From Belliella aquatica (lineage in GTDB: Bacteria; Bacteroidota; Bacteroidia; Cytophagales; Cyclobacteriaceae), in the NCBI RefSeq assembly GCF_014637795.1, contig NZ_BMFD01000002.1:380996-444995 (forward strand): 64,000 bases of DNA, given 5' to 3'. This document shows positions 44,204 through 52,337 of this stretch, piece by piece (position 1 is the first letter of the stretch; every line of letters begins with the position of its first letter). A program made the translations under genes and the position numbers. The notes beneath the pieces were generated by a model. The model was not told where the DNA came from, ran no database searches, and was given only the letters and a program-made list of their open reading frames with translations.

Positions 44204-45175
44204 TTGGAGAAGATGATACAAGCTCTTTCCTTATTGCAACAACTCAAGGCCCCTGGCTTAGAGTTCATCTTTAAAGGTGGAACAAGCCTTATTTTATTGC
44301 TTTCTAAGTCAAGGCGTTTTTCTGTGGATATTGATATTATTACTCATCAAAATCGAGTGGAAGTAGAAACTATCCTGGACAAAGTGGTGGCAAACTCACA
44401 TTTCAATAGTTGGGTCTTACAAGATAGAAGGAGCTACAAAGAAGGCGTTCCAAAAGCTCATTACGAATTTGATTATGAATCCAGCCTTAACCAAAGTGCT
44501 CATTTTGTGCTGTTAGATATTCTGTTTGAGCAAACCGACTACCCAAGAATTTTATCTACGCCCATTCAATCGGAATGGATAGAATCAGAAGAAGTCTTTG
44601 AAGTTAATGTACCATCTATCGAATCCATTTTAGGAGATAAACTTACAGCCTTTGCACCAAATACAATTGGGATTTTATATGGTAAAGACAAAGAGCAAGA
44701 AATCATCAAGCAGACTTTTGATATAGGTTGTCTGTTTGAGGAAGCAGAAAAAGTTGAAGAAATTTCTTTGAGCTTTGAGAGAATTGGAGCCAAGGAAATC
44801 AACTACCGTGAACTTGAAATTGGTTTAAGTGATGTACTGGACGATATTTTCATAACTTCCTTGTTCATAGCCAAACGAACCAAGAATACCGAAGAACATG
44901 ATAAAACAAAGTTTGCTGAACTCACCACCGGAATACGCAGGTTCGAGGGGTTTCTGATTGCTGAAAACTTCAAAATTGAAGATGCCATACTTGCAGCAGG
45001 TAAGGCAGCCTACCTAGCCAAAAAATTAAAGAATAAAGACTTTTCTCCTTTGGAAAAATTTAATGGTCAGGACCACATTAAACTAGAAGTACCTGGAGAA
45101 TTAAACTTCCTCAACAAGCTTAAAAAGTCAAGGAACAAAGCAGCTTTTTTCTATTGGTTAAAGGAGTTAAATTAG
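44204..45175 (+). CDS. AbiEii-like nucleotidyltransferase toxin (start uncertain)
   Basis: A DNA-polymerase-beta-type nucleotidyltransferase. FKGGTSLILLLSKSRRFSVDIDI (from residue 23) provides the GGTSL motif and the metal aspartates D42 and D44 (numbering from the TTG at 44204). Later VPSIESILGDKLTAFAP near 145 is typical of AbiEii. The start is unclear. Protein-like sequence (WINGFKQQKRLNRINPPILEKMIQ) continues upstream in frame to a stop at 44123 with no ATG or GTG, only an ATT at 44132 and a TTG at 44204; the first ATG is at 44213. Either a rare start is used or the original start has been lost. AbiE toxins block growth by nucleotidyl transfer. Confidence 0.78.
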   Translation: MEKMIQALSLLQQLKAPGLEFIFKGGTSLILLLSKSRRFSVDIDIITHQNRVEVETILDKVVANSHFNSWVLQDRRSYKEGVPKAHYEFDYESSLNQSAHFVLLDILFEQTDYPRILSTPIQSEWIESEEVFEVNVPSIESILGDKLTAFAPNTIGILYGKDKEQEIIKQTFDIGCLFEEAEKVEEISLSFERIGAKEINYRELEIGLSDVLDDIFITSLFIAKRTKNTEEHDKTKFAELTTGIRRFEGFLIAENFKIEDAILAAGKAAYLAKKLKNKDFSPLEKFNGQDHIKLEVPGELNFLNKLKKSRNKAAFFYWLKELN

Positions 45176-45217
45176 CGTTTAAAAGTTTAAAGGAATAAAA
45201 TTAGCATCAGAAAGAAA

Positions 45218-46561
45218 ATGGCGGAAAAAACGATAATCAAAAATATCAGTATAGTTAATGAAGGTCAAATACTTATTGCAGACTTACTTATTGTAGATGG
45301 ATTAATTCAAAAAATTGGTAAAGTCACTGATGACAAAAGTTTCTCCTTGATTGATGGAACAGGAAAGTATTTATTTCCGGGGATAATTGATGGACAGGTT
45401 CATTTCCGTGACCCAGGACTAACTCATAAAGGTGATTTATACACAGAAAGTAAAGCTGCTATTGCTGGTGGAGTCACATCCTTCATAGACATGCCTAATA
45501 CTTATCCGAATGTTTTGAGCATTGATCTCTTGAATGAAAAATATAAGCTTGCATCTGAAAAATCATTGGCTAATTTCGGCTTTTTCTTAGGAGTCAATGG
45601 AGATAACCTTGAGCAAGTTATACATACAGATACTTCCCAATTACTGGGTTTATCGGATGATGGGTTATATTTTACAAAAAAAGGAAATCTACTTGCGGAT
45701 AACCCTGATATTATGGAAAGACTTTTTGCCAACTGCAAATCCATCATCGCTATTCATTCTGAGAAAGAGCAAATAGTAGAAGAAAATGAGTTGTTTTACA
45801 AAGAAAAATTTGGCGAAGACATCCCCATTGAATATCACCCAGTAATCAGAAGTGAAAAGGCTTGTTATGAAGCAACCAAAAGAGCAATTGAAATTGCTAA
45901 AAAATATCATGCGCGGCTTCATATCTTACACTTAACGACTGAAGCTGAAACTCACTTGTTCAGAAATGATATCCCTTTAAATGAAAAGCGTATCACGACT
46001 GAGGTATCGGTTCATCATTTATGGTTTTCTGATCAAGATTATAAACGGTTAGGACCTTTGATTAAATGGAATCCAGCAATCAAAACAGAAAAAGATCGCG
46101 TTGGGCTTTTGAAAGCTTTGATAGATAATAAAATTGATATTGTAACCACTGATCATGCGCCACACACCTTAGAAGAAAAAGAAAAACCATATTTTCAGTC
46201 GATGTCCGGAGCACCTATTGTGCAACATTCTCTAAACATTATGTTAGAATTTTACAAGCAAGGTTTAATTTCATTAGAAAAAATTGCTGAAAAGATGTGC
46301 CATAACCCCGCGATACTTTACCGCATTAAAAAAAGAGGTTACATCCGGGAAGGATACTTTGCAGACTTAACTATCGTCGACTTAAACTCAAGATGGACTG
46401 TTGATAAAGGTAATATTTTATCTAAATGTGGATGGTCTCCATTGGAAGGCACTACTTTTCAAACCAAGGTTACCCATACATTTGTGAATGGACATTTAGT
46501 TTTTAATCAGGGAAAATTTGACGAATCCGAAAGAGGTCAACAATTAAAGAACATATATTAA
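45218..46561 (+). CDS. pyrC: Dihydroorotase (cargo copy)
   Basis: A 447-residue amidohydrolase of the dihydroorotase family, the enzyme that forms dihydroorotate in pyrimidine synthesis. FPGIIDGQVHFRDPGLTHKG near 50-69 is the first metal motif; the Q before VH is usual in Bacteroidota members. AGGVTSFIDMPNTYPN near 80-95, HLTTEAETH near 230 and VTTDHAPHTLEEK near 305-317 complete the active site. It lies 42 bases after the nucleotidyltransferase gene within the mobile element, where a housekeeping pyrimidine gene is unexpected. It may be an allantoinase/hydantoinase relative or a nucleotide-level effector in defence. No catalytic residue is visibly missing. Confidence 0.85.
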   Translation: MAEKTIIKNISIVNEGQILIADLLIVDGLIQKIGKVTDDKSFSLIDGTGKYLFPGIIDGQVHFRDPGLTHKGDLYTESKAAIAGGVTSFIDMPNTYPNVLSIDLLNEKYKLASEKSLANFGFFLGVNGDNLEQVIHTDTSQLLGLSDDGLYFTKKGNLLADNPDIMERLFANCKSIIAIHSEKEQIVEENELFYKEKFGEDIPIEYHPVIRSEKACYEATKRAIEIAKKYHARLHILHLTTEAETHLFRNDIPLNEKRITTEVSVHHLWFSDQDYKRLGPLIKWNPAIKTEKDRVGLLKALIDNKIDIVTTDHAPHTLEEKEKPYFQSMSGAPIVQHSLNIMLEFYKQGLISLEKIAEKMCHNPAILYRIKKRGYIREGYFADLTIVDLNSRWTVDKGNILSKCGWSPLEGTTFQTKVTHTFVNGHLVFNQGKFDESERGQQLKNIY

Positions 46562-46691
46562 AGTATGCCCATCTGCAATAACACCCTTCCTACAAATAAG
46601 CAAAAAACAATCAATCATCCATAAATAATTGCTTATTCTTCAAAAAAGTAAGTTACTCAGAACGGTAAGAAATAAATAAAAATTTATTGTC

Positions 46692-47528
46692 ATGTTTCAA
46701 AATAGAAGACTCGTAATTGCCACTAAACATCAAAAAGAAAAAGTAATTGGGCCAATTCTGAAAAAAGAATTAGGTATAAATTATTTCATTGATGAGAACT
46801 TTGATACAGATCAATTAGGGACATTTACTGGTGAAATAGAAAGAGAACTTGATCCCATTTCGACTGTACGAGAAAAGTGTCTGAGAGCCATGAAGGTAAA
46901 CAATTGTGATTTGGGAATTGCAAGTGAGGGTTCATTCGGTTCGCATCCTTCTTATTATTTTTTAAATGCTGACGATGAGTTTTTAATATTTATTGATACA
47001 AAAAACAACATAGAAATTATTGCTCGGGAGTTAAGTACTGAAACCAATTTTAACGGCAGAGAAATACATTCACAATTGGAATTAATGAAGTTTGCTGAGA
47101 ATATAGGTTTCAATCAACATGCTATTATACTTCGTAAATCCAAGTATGAAAACACCGAGATTCATAAAGGGATAACGCGTCTAGAAGATTTAAAAAGATT
47201 ATTTGAGGAATTATATTCTAAGTACAATTCTGTTTATGCTGAAACAGATATGAGGGCTATGTACAATCCGACACGAATGCAAGTGATCCAAAAAGCAGCA
47301 GAAAAATTAGTGCAAAAGATCAAATCTACATGCCCTCACTGTGAAATGCCTGGTTTTTCAATAACAGAAGCGAAAAGAGGTCTAATCTGTAGCTTATGCG
47401 GATTGCCTACCAATTCTCCACTAAGTTATATTTATACATGTCAAAGATGTCAATTCAAAAAAGAAGACTTTCATCCGAATAACAAAACTACAGAAGACCC
47501 CATGTACTGCGATAACTGTAATCCATGA
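46692..47528 (+). CDS. DUF6671 zinc-ribbon protein, function unknown
   Basis: A 278-residue protein. The N-terminal domain (about 1-205) begins NRRLVIATKHQKEKVIGPILKKELG and contains IASEGSFGSHP near 77 and MRAMYNPTRMQVIQKAAEKL near 195. The C-terminal 65 residues form two zinc-binding pairs: CPHC and CSLC-G, then CQRC and CDNC. I recall the family as DUF6671, without assigned function. It stands 130 bases after the dihydroorotase gene on the same strand. The zinc ribbons suggest nucleic-acid or protein binding. Confidence 0.72.
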   Translation: MFQNRRLVIATKHQKEKVIGPILKKELGINYFIDENFDTDQLGTFTGEIERELDPISTVREKCLRAMKVNNCDLGIASEGSFGSHPSYYFLNADDEFLIFIDTKNNIEIIARELSTETNFNGREIHSQLELMKFAENIGFNQHAIILRKSKYENTEIHKGITRLEDLKRLFEELYSKYNSVYAETDMRAMYNPTRMQVIQKAAEKLVQKIKSTCPHCEMPGFSITEAKRGLICSLCGLPTNSPLSYIYTCQRCQFKKEDFHPNNKTTEDPMYCDNCNP

Positions 47529-47909
47529 TCGTGACATATACTAAACTATAATGAAAGAAGTATTTAAATCCATCACCTATAATCTCTCGAATAAATCGTT
47601 ATCGTCCAAAGTCTAAAAATATAAACCAACGATAGAAATAAACCCTTTGTATTATTATCAGTATGCCTTTGTAAAAAAGAGTACATATCAGATATTACAA
47701 TATTTCATTTGCATATTTATTGAAAATGCGCTATTGAAATTTATTGATCTTTAGAGATGAAATCTATAACTAGGAAATATGAATCAAGTAAGGAAAGAAT
47801 ACTAAAAAATGATAATGTTAGGCAATGTACAACACATAAAATAGTTTAGTAGCAAATTAAAAAAGTAGAATTAAAAATGCTCAATCTTACGAATGACCAA
47901 AAAGAGAGG
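47529..47909. other. AT-rich intergenic stretch
   Basis: No gene, relic, strong hairpin or repeat is recognised in these 381 bases between two convergent genes. Confidence 0.45.
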
Positions 47910-48380
47910 TTATAACAACCCCTCGTCTGCAAATGAATAATAGGCTTCTTCGGTAAGAATTATGTGATCTAAAAGTGTTATGTCAAATATCTTACAGCCT
48001 TCTTTGATCTTTTGAGTTAATCTTCTGTCCTGTTCAGAGCTACTCAAGTTTCCAGAAGGATGATTGTGGGCTAAGATAATTGAAGATGCATTTCCTTTGA
48101 TCGCGGTTGCAAAAACCAGTTTCAAATCTACCGTTACACAAGTTGTTCCTCCGATTCCAATTTTACAAATTCCAATGACTTGATTGCATCTGCTTACCAA
48201 CATCACCTTAAATTCTTCTACAAACCCAAGGCTATCTTTATCCCAATTTTCTCTTAATATTTCACTCGCATGCTGAGAGCATTTAATTTTAGGTCTAAGA
48301 GAAGGTTTTATCTTGTGGCTATATGAAAGTTTGATTTCTGCCACTACATTTTCCTGAAAGTTTGTGTTTAACGTTTCCAT
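47910..48380 (-). CDS. JAB/RadC-domain protein of the mobile element
   Basis: A 156-residue protein with a JAMM-type metalloprotease fold. HNHPSGNLSSSEQD carries H105, H107, S109/S113 and D118, and the partner glutamate is in EEFKV near 55. RadC-like proteins are common on Bacteroidota conjugative elements. Despite the radC name, no repair reaction is established. The ATG at 48380 (METLNTNFQ) is chosen, since an upstream in-frame extension lacks the domain and looks random. Confidence 0.88.
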   Translation of the reverse strand: METLNTNFQENVVAEIKLSYSHKIKPSLRPKIKCSQHASEILRENWDKDSLGFVEEFKVMLVSRCNQVIGICKIGIGGTTCVTVDLKLVFATAIKGNASSIILAHNHPSGNLSSSEQDRRLTQKIKEGCKIFDITLLDHIILTEEAYYSFADEGLL

Positions 48381-48685
48381 AACATTTTCATTTAAGTTTT
48401 GAATTTGATTATGGTGCCGTATCAGTTTTTTGCCAATCAAGACCAAGAGGAAAAGGAATAAATGAAGGCCTTGCGGGGAGACACGTGTTTATGCCGGAAG
48501 CTCTTGGGCGCTACAGCAGGCAAAAAACTAAATTTGTACTATAATGGAATTCCAATTAAAATTGACCCTTTTTAATTGTCTTCATTAGATGGAATAATAA
48601 GGAGTATGTTGAAAAGTCTTGAATCCAATTACTTGAAATTTAATCAATTAATTAGGGCAATATAATTAAAACTTATCTTTTATTC
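48381..48685. other. Upstream region of the JAB gene with a GC-rich patch
   Basis: No gene is seen. A patch at about 48464-48520 is clearly richer in GC than its surroundings. It contains ACACGTGT and the ends GCCTTGC and GCAGGC, which can close on each other. It could be part of a structured leader of the - strand gene. Confidence 0.4.
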
Positions 48686-48759
48686 TGTCACAATTATTGA
48701 CATAATTTGTGACAAATTTATTAGATAAAGTGTCACAAAAAAAACCTATATTTGTGACA
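48686..48759. promoter_or_regulatory. Two identical operators of the AbiE pair over the promoter
   Basis: TGTCACAA-N13-TTGTGACA occurs twice, at 48686-48714 and 48731-48759, with identical arms, identical 13-base spacing and 45 bases start-to-start. A TATATTTG (-7 form TAnnTTTG) at 48747-48754 overlaps the second site, so a bound antitoxin would block its own promoter. The sites end 19 bases before the antitoxin start. Confidence 0.85.
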
Positions 48760-48778
48760 AATAAATGAAAATATAATT

Positions 48779-49387
48779 GTGGAAAGTGTTGAAAAACAGG
48801 TAGAAAAATCAATTAAACGGAGACCCTTAGGATCTTTGTTTTTTTCCGGTGACTTCACAGATCTAGGATCGTCAGATGCTATAAGAAAAGCATTAGATAG
48901 ATTAGAAGATAAGATGATCATCTCCCGCATTTCTCGAGGTATTTATACTAGACCCAAAAAAAGTAAACTAATTGGTCAAGTAATGCCTTCTGCTGAGGAA
49001 GTTGCTGAAGCTATCATCAAGCGAGATAAGATAAGAACTATGCCAACTGGCGCTTATGCTCTCAATGCATTAGGATTAAGCACTCAGGTACCCATGCGGA
49101 TTGTTTTATTAACTGATGGCACACCAAGAGAAATAAAAATAGGAAAGCGTACGATTAAGTTTAAAAAAACAACCCCAAAAAATTTGTTGGCTAAAGGAAA
49201 AATAAGCCGTCTTGTCATACAAGCTCTAAAAGAAATAGGAAATGGGAATCTTTCAAAAGTTGAAGAAACCAAGATACTTAACCTGCTTAAGGAAGAAGAC
49301 AAAAAGAATTTAATCCATGATATTGAACTTGCACCAGTTTGGATTCAAGGAATTATGAAAAAAGCGTTAAAGAATGGAGAAAACTAA
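48779..49387 (+). CDS. DUF6088/AbiEi-type antitoxin
   Basis: A 202-residue protein that begins with a GTG; the nearest upstream ATG is followed at once by a stop. The N-terminal winged-helix-like part includes FFSGDFTDLGSSDAIRKALDRLEDKMIISRISRGIYTRP near 21-58, typical of AbiEi/DUF6088 antitoxins. MPTGAYALNALGLSTQVPMRIVLLTDG near 88-114 is the conserved central stretch. It overlaps the toxin gene by 14 bases and has paired operators upstream. Confidence 0.87.
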   Translation: MESVEKQVEKSIKRRPLGSLFFSGDFTDLGSSDAIRKALDRLEDKMIISRISRGIYTRPKKSKLIGQVMPSAEEVAEAIIKRDKIRTMPTGAYALNALGLSTQVPMRIVLLTDGTPREIKIGKRTIKFKKTTPKNLLAKGKISRLVIQALKEIGNGNLSKVEETKILNLLKEEDKKNLIHDIELAPVWIQGIMKKALKNGEN

Positions 49388-50399
49388 ATTTTATACTCTT
49401 AATGAATCTGAAAGAAAACTCATATTTCAGGATATCAGTAATACAACAGGTATGCCTTCATTTGCTATCGAGAAAGACTGGTGGGTAACTCAGGCCTTAA
49501 CTATAATATTTGAAATGGAAGTGGGTAAACATCTCGTTTTCAAAGGGGGAACATCTTTAAGTAAAGCATGGAAACTTATTAAGCGGTTTTCAGAAGATGT
49601 TGATTTAGCAATTGATCGTGCTTTCCTAGGTTTCGAGGGAGAACTTTCAAAAAAGCAAAGAACCAATCTTAGAAAAAAAGCTGGTGAGTATACAACTGGA
49701 CCATTTTGTATGGAGCTAGAAACACGCTTCAATGAAAAAGGATTTGAAAATCTAAGCTTTGAAGTGGTTGAGGCAAAGGATAGTGATCAAGATCCTAGAG
49801 TTATTCTAATTCACTATCCAAATCTATTTGAAACACCAAATTACGTTCTACCAAGAGTACAAATCGAAGTGGGTTGTAGATCATTACGTGAACCATTCAC
49901 CATAAGACAATTTGGATCACTTGTAGATGAACTCTATCAAGGTAAAACATTTGCCTCACCATTAATTAATATTCCAACGGTAAATCCTGAAAGAACATTT
50001 TTAGAAAAGCTATTTTTACTTCATGAGGAGTTTCACAGGCCTCCAGAAAAAATTAGAATTGATCGTTTAAGCAGACATTTGTATGACATCCATCAATTAG
50101 CAAGTTCTGAAGTGGCAGAAAAAGCCTTTTATGACCAAGAACTTTATGAAACAATAGTCAACCATAGATATTCTTTTTCAAAAGTGGGCGGTGTGGATTA
50201 TAATGGGCTTTTTCCAAAAGCACTGAATCCAACACCATTGCCAAATGTGATTGATGCTTGGGAAGCCGATTACAAAAAGATGCGTGAAGAGATGATTTAT
50301 GAAGAAAACCCTCCAACATTTACAGAATTGATCTTATCTATTGAGTTATTGAAAGTAAAGCTTTCAAAGCTTGAATGGGAAATCAACTTTTTAAAATGA
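49374..50399 (+). CDS. AbiEii-type nucleotidyltransferase toxin
   Basis: A 341-residue nucleotidyltransferase. FAIEKDWWVTQAL near 30-42 and FKGGTSLSKAWKLIKRFSEDVDLAID, with the GGTSLSK motif at 58-64 and acidic residues of SEDVDL at 73-78, are hallmarks of the AbiEii family. TVNPERTFLEKLFLLHEE near 202-219 is the C-terminal conserved part. AbiE modules act in phage abortive infection and element maintenance. It is coupled to the antitoxin by overlap. It differs clearly from the shorter nucleotidyltransferase at 44-45 kb, so the element carries two unrelated AbiE-like pairs. Confidence 0.88.
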   Translation: MEKTKFYTLNESERKLIFQDISNTTGMPSFAIEKDWWVTQALTIIFEMEVGKHLVFKGGTSLSKAWKLIKRFSEDVDLAIDRAFLGFEGELSKKQRTNLRKKAGEYTTGPFCMELETRFNEKGFENLSFEVVEAKDSDQDPRVILIHYPNLFETPNYVLPRVQIEVGCRSLREPFTIRQFGSLVDELYQGKTFASPLINIPTVNPERTFLEKLFLLHEEFHRPPEKIRIDRLSRHLYDIHQLASSEVAEKAFYDQELYETIVNHRYSFSKVGGVDYNGLFPKALNPTPLPNVIDAWEADYKKMREEMIYEENPPTFTELILSIELLKVKLSKLEWEINFLK

Positions 50400-50638
50400 T
50401 CAACACAGCCCACTCAAAATAATCTTTATACCATTACCTTTAGTAGTTCAGATGTAAAACCTCTCTTTTATAACACGAAAACTCCCTAAAGTATTTACAT
50501 CTATTATTGAGTGATTTTAAATTGCTTATTTTTTTAAATATATTTAGAAAGTTTGTTGATTAATTCTAATGGTTTAAAAATAAGCTCTCTTTGATTAATT
50601 GAGTTCACTATAAATTGATTTTTAAATTCATATTCTTG

Positions 50639-51235
50639 ATGAATACTTCATTATTGATTTCCAATATTTCTAAACACATCAGCTTAAATTCAAAACAAAT
50701 GATTCTTATTGAATCCTTGATTGAAGAAAGAAGTGTCAAAAAAAATAATTATCTGATAGAGCAAGGTAGTGTATGCAAATACATATATTTTGTTAATTCT
50801 GGTCTATTGAGAGCTTATTGTTTGAGCCAAAATGGTAAGGAATCAACGGTAATGTTTGCCATCCAAGATTGGTGGGTTACAGATATGTTTTGCTTTTTAA
50901 ACAGTAAGCCCGCAATGATTCAATTAAAAGCTATGCAGGATAGTGAAGTTCTGTGTTTATCAAAAGGTGGACTTGATCAAATTTTTGAAGAAATTCCAGA
51001 GTTCAATAAATTCTTCCGAATTTTGATGCAGAATGCTTATTGTAGAGAACAGCTCAGAATGATTCAAAATCTGACACTACCTGCGAAAGAGCGTTATGAG
51101 AATTTCTTAGCTAAATATCCAGTTATATCCGAAAAAGTCACCCTCAAGCAAATTGCTTCATATATAGGAGTAACTCCTGAATTTTTGAGTACAGTCAGAG
51201 ATCCTAAAAAACAGGCTAAAAGTAAAAAATCTTAA
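50639..51235 (+). CDS. Crp/Fnr-family regulator
   Basis: A 198-residue regulator. A cNMP-binding-like beta-roll (about 5-120, with NYLIEQGSVCKYIYFVNSGLLRAYCLS) precedes a C-terminal helix-turn-helix (TLKQIASYIGVTPEFLSTVR near 173-192). No cAMP-binding arginine pattern is evident, as usual for this Bacteroidota subgroup. The start at 50639 is used instead of a TTG eight codons upstream. It lies 57 bases before the DUF4406 gene on the same strand and may control that pair. Confidence 0.87.
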   Translation: MNTSLLISNISKHISLNSKQMILIESLIEERSVKKNNYLIEQGSVCKYIYFVNSGLLRAYCLSQNGKESTVMFAIQDWWVTDMFCFLNSKPAMIQLKAMQDSEVLCLSKGGLDQIFEEIPEFNKFFRILMQNAYCREQLRMIQNLTLPAKERYENFLAKYPVISEKVTLKQIASYIGVTPEFLSTVRDPKKQAKSKKS

Positions 51236-51292
51236 TGTATATTATTCTTTCTAAGTTCTTTATGCTCTTAATTTGATCAAAAATATTAAGCT

Positions 51293-51649
51293 ATGTTAAT
51301 ATTAATTGCAGGACCTTACCGAAGTGGAACCCAAGATGATCCACTACTTATCAAACAAAATATGGATAATCTAGAAGCGATGGCCCTTCCACTCTTCAAA
51401 AAAGGACACATCCCAATCATTGGAGAATGGATAGCCTTACCTCTGATGAGACTAGCTGGATCAACAGAAATAGGAGATAGGGTTTGGAATGAAATTCAAT
51501 ATCCAGTTGCCCATAAGTTATTGAAAAAATGTGACGCCGTATTCAGGATATCTGGTGAGTCTAAAGGGGCAGATCAAGATGTGAAAATTGCCCAGGAAAT
51601 GGGTCTTAAAATATATTATCACCTCGAAGAAATCCCCAATGAAGAATAA
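51293..51649 (+). CDS. DUF4406 protein (nucleoside deoxyribosyltransferase-like fold)
   Basis: A 118-residue protein starting MLILIAGPYRSGTQDDP, a P-loop-like start typical of DUF4406. MDNLEAMALPLFKKGHIPIIGEW near 24-46 and CDAVFRISGESKGADQDVKIAQEMG near 82-106 recall nucleoside 2-deoxyribosyltransferase folds, which bind nucleotide sugars. No reaction is established for this branch. It overlaps the NUDIX gene by 11 bases, so the two proteins probably act together on a nucleotide-derived compound. Confidence 0.78.
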   Translation: MLILIAGPYRSGTQDDPLLIKQNMDNLEAMALPLFKKGHIPIIGEWIALPLMRLAGSTEIGDRVWNEIQYPVAHKLLKKCDAVFRISGESKGADQDVKIAQEMGLKIYYHLEEIPNEE

Positions 51650-52223
51650 GAAAGTCAGAAATATTACCAGAGAAGTCCTTTCCAAAAACTGGTACAAACT
51701 TGAAAAAATTACTTTTGAATACCAACAAAAAAACGGGAATTGGCAGACGCAATCCAGAGAGTCTTATGACCGAGGAAATGGAGCCGTTATTATGCTTTAC
51801 AACACTTCTAAAAATTCAGTGATCTTAGTAAAGCAATTTAGAATGCCTACTTATCTAAATGGGAATGAAGATGGTTTTTTAATTGAGGCGTGTGCTGGTC
51901 TTTTGGACAAAGACAATCCTGATGAATGTATTAGAAAAGAAGTAATAGAAGAAACTGGTTACCGTGTAGAAAAAGTAGAGAAAATATTTGAATCATACAT
52001 GTCTCCTGGCTCAGTCACTGAGATTTTACATTTTTTCATTGGAGAATATACCGAAAATATGAAGGTAGCGAATGGTGGTGGACTTGTTGAAGAACAGGAG
52101 AATATTGAAGTTTTGGAGCTTCCATTCGCAAAAGCTATTGCAATGATATCATCCGGTGAAATCTGTGATGCAAAAACAATTATGTTGCTTCAATATTTAA
52201 AGCTTAATCAATTACTAGCCTGA
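51639..52223 (+). CDS. NUDIX hydrolase (NudK/ADP-ribose pyrophosphatase-like)
   Basis: A 194-residue NUDIX enzyme. The Nudix box runs from G87 (GLLDKDNPDECIRKEVIEETGY), with the metal-binding EVIEE at 101-105 and a non-canonical K in place of one arginine-flanking residue. ESYDRGNGAVIMLYN near 41-55 and FESYMSPGSVTEILHFF near 118 resemble GDP-mannose/ADP-sugar pyrophosphatases. The ATG at 51639 lies inside the end of the DUF4406 gene. Substrate is probably a nucleoside-diphosphate sugar, but this is a family-level guess. Confidence 0.87.
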   Translation: MKNKKVRNITREVLSKNWYKLEKITFEYQQKNGNWQTQSRESYDRGNGAVIMLYNTSKNSVILVKQFRMPTYLNGNEDGFLIEACAGLLDKDNPDECIRKEVIEETGYRVEKVEKIFESYMSPGSVTEILHFFIGEYTENMKVANGGGLVEEQENIEVLELPFAKAIAMISSGEICDAKTIMLLQYLKLNQLLA

Positions 52224-52276
52224 GCATTTAATTAGCTCATAGAAGAATCAATAGAGAGCGAAATTTAAAAATTAAA

Positions 52277-52306
52277 AAACCACTGACTCAAGCGAGTCAG
52301 TGGTTT
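52277..52306. terminator. Bidirectional terminator between cargo and transfer operon
   Basis: AAACCACTGACTC and GAGTCAGTGGTTT form a perfect 13-bp stem with an AAGC loop, with A-runs and T-runs outside. It separates the NUDIX gene from the convergent transfer operon and can stop both. Confidence 0.85.
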
Positions 52307-52337
52307 AATAACACTCAACACCAAATAAAATAAAACT

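Noticed and set aside
45362-45421. Loss of the first metal histidine in the dihydroorotase (Q in GQVHFRDPG)
   Set aside because: Dihydroorotases of this phylum commonly have Q at that place, so it is not evidence of inactivity.
50450-50502. AGATGTAAA/TTTACATCT inverted repeat after the AbiEii toxin gene
   Set aside because: Nine-base AT-rich arms with a 35-base loop are not convincing as a terminator or operator.
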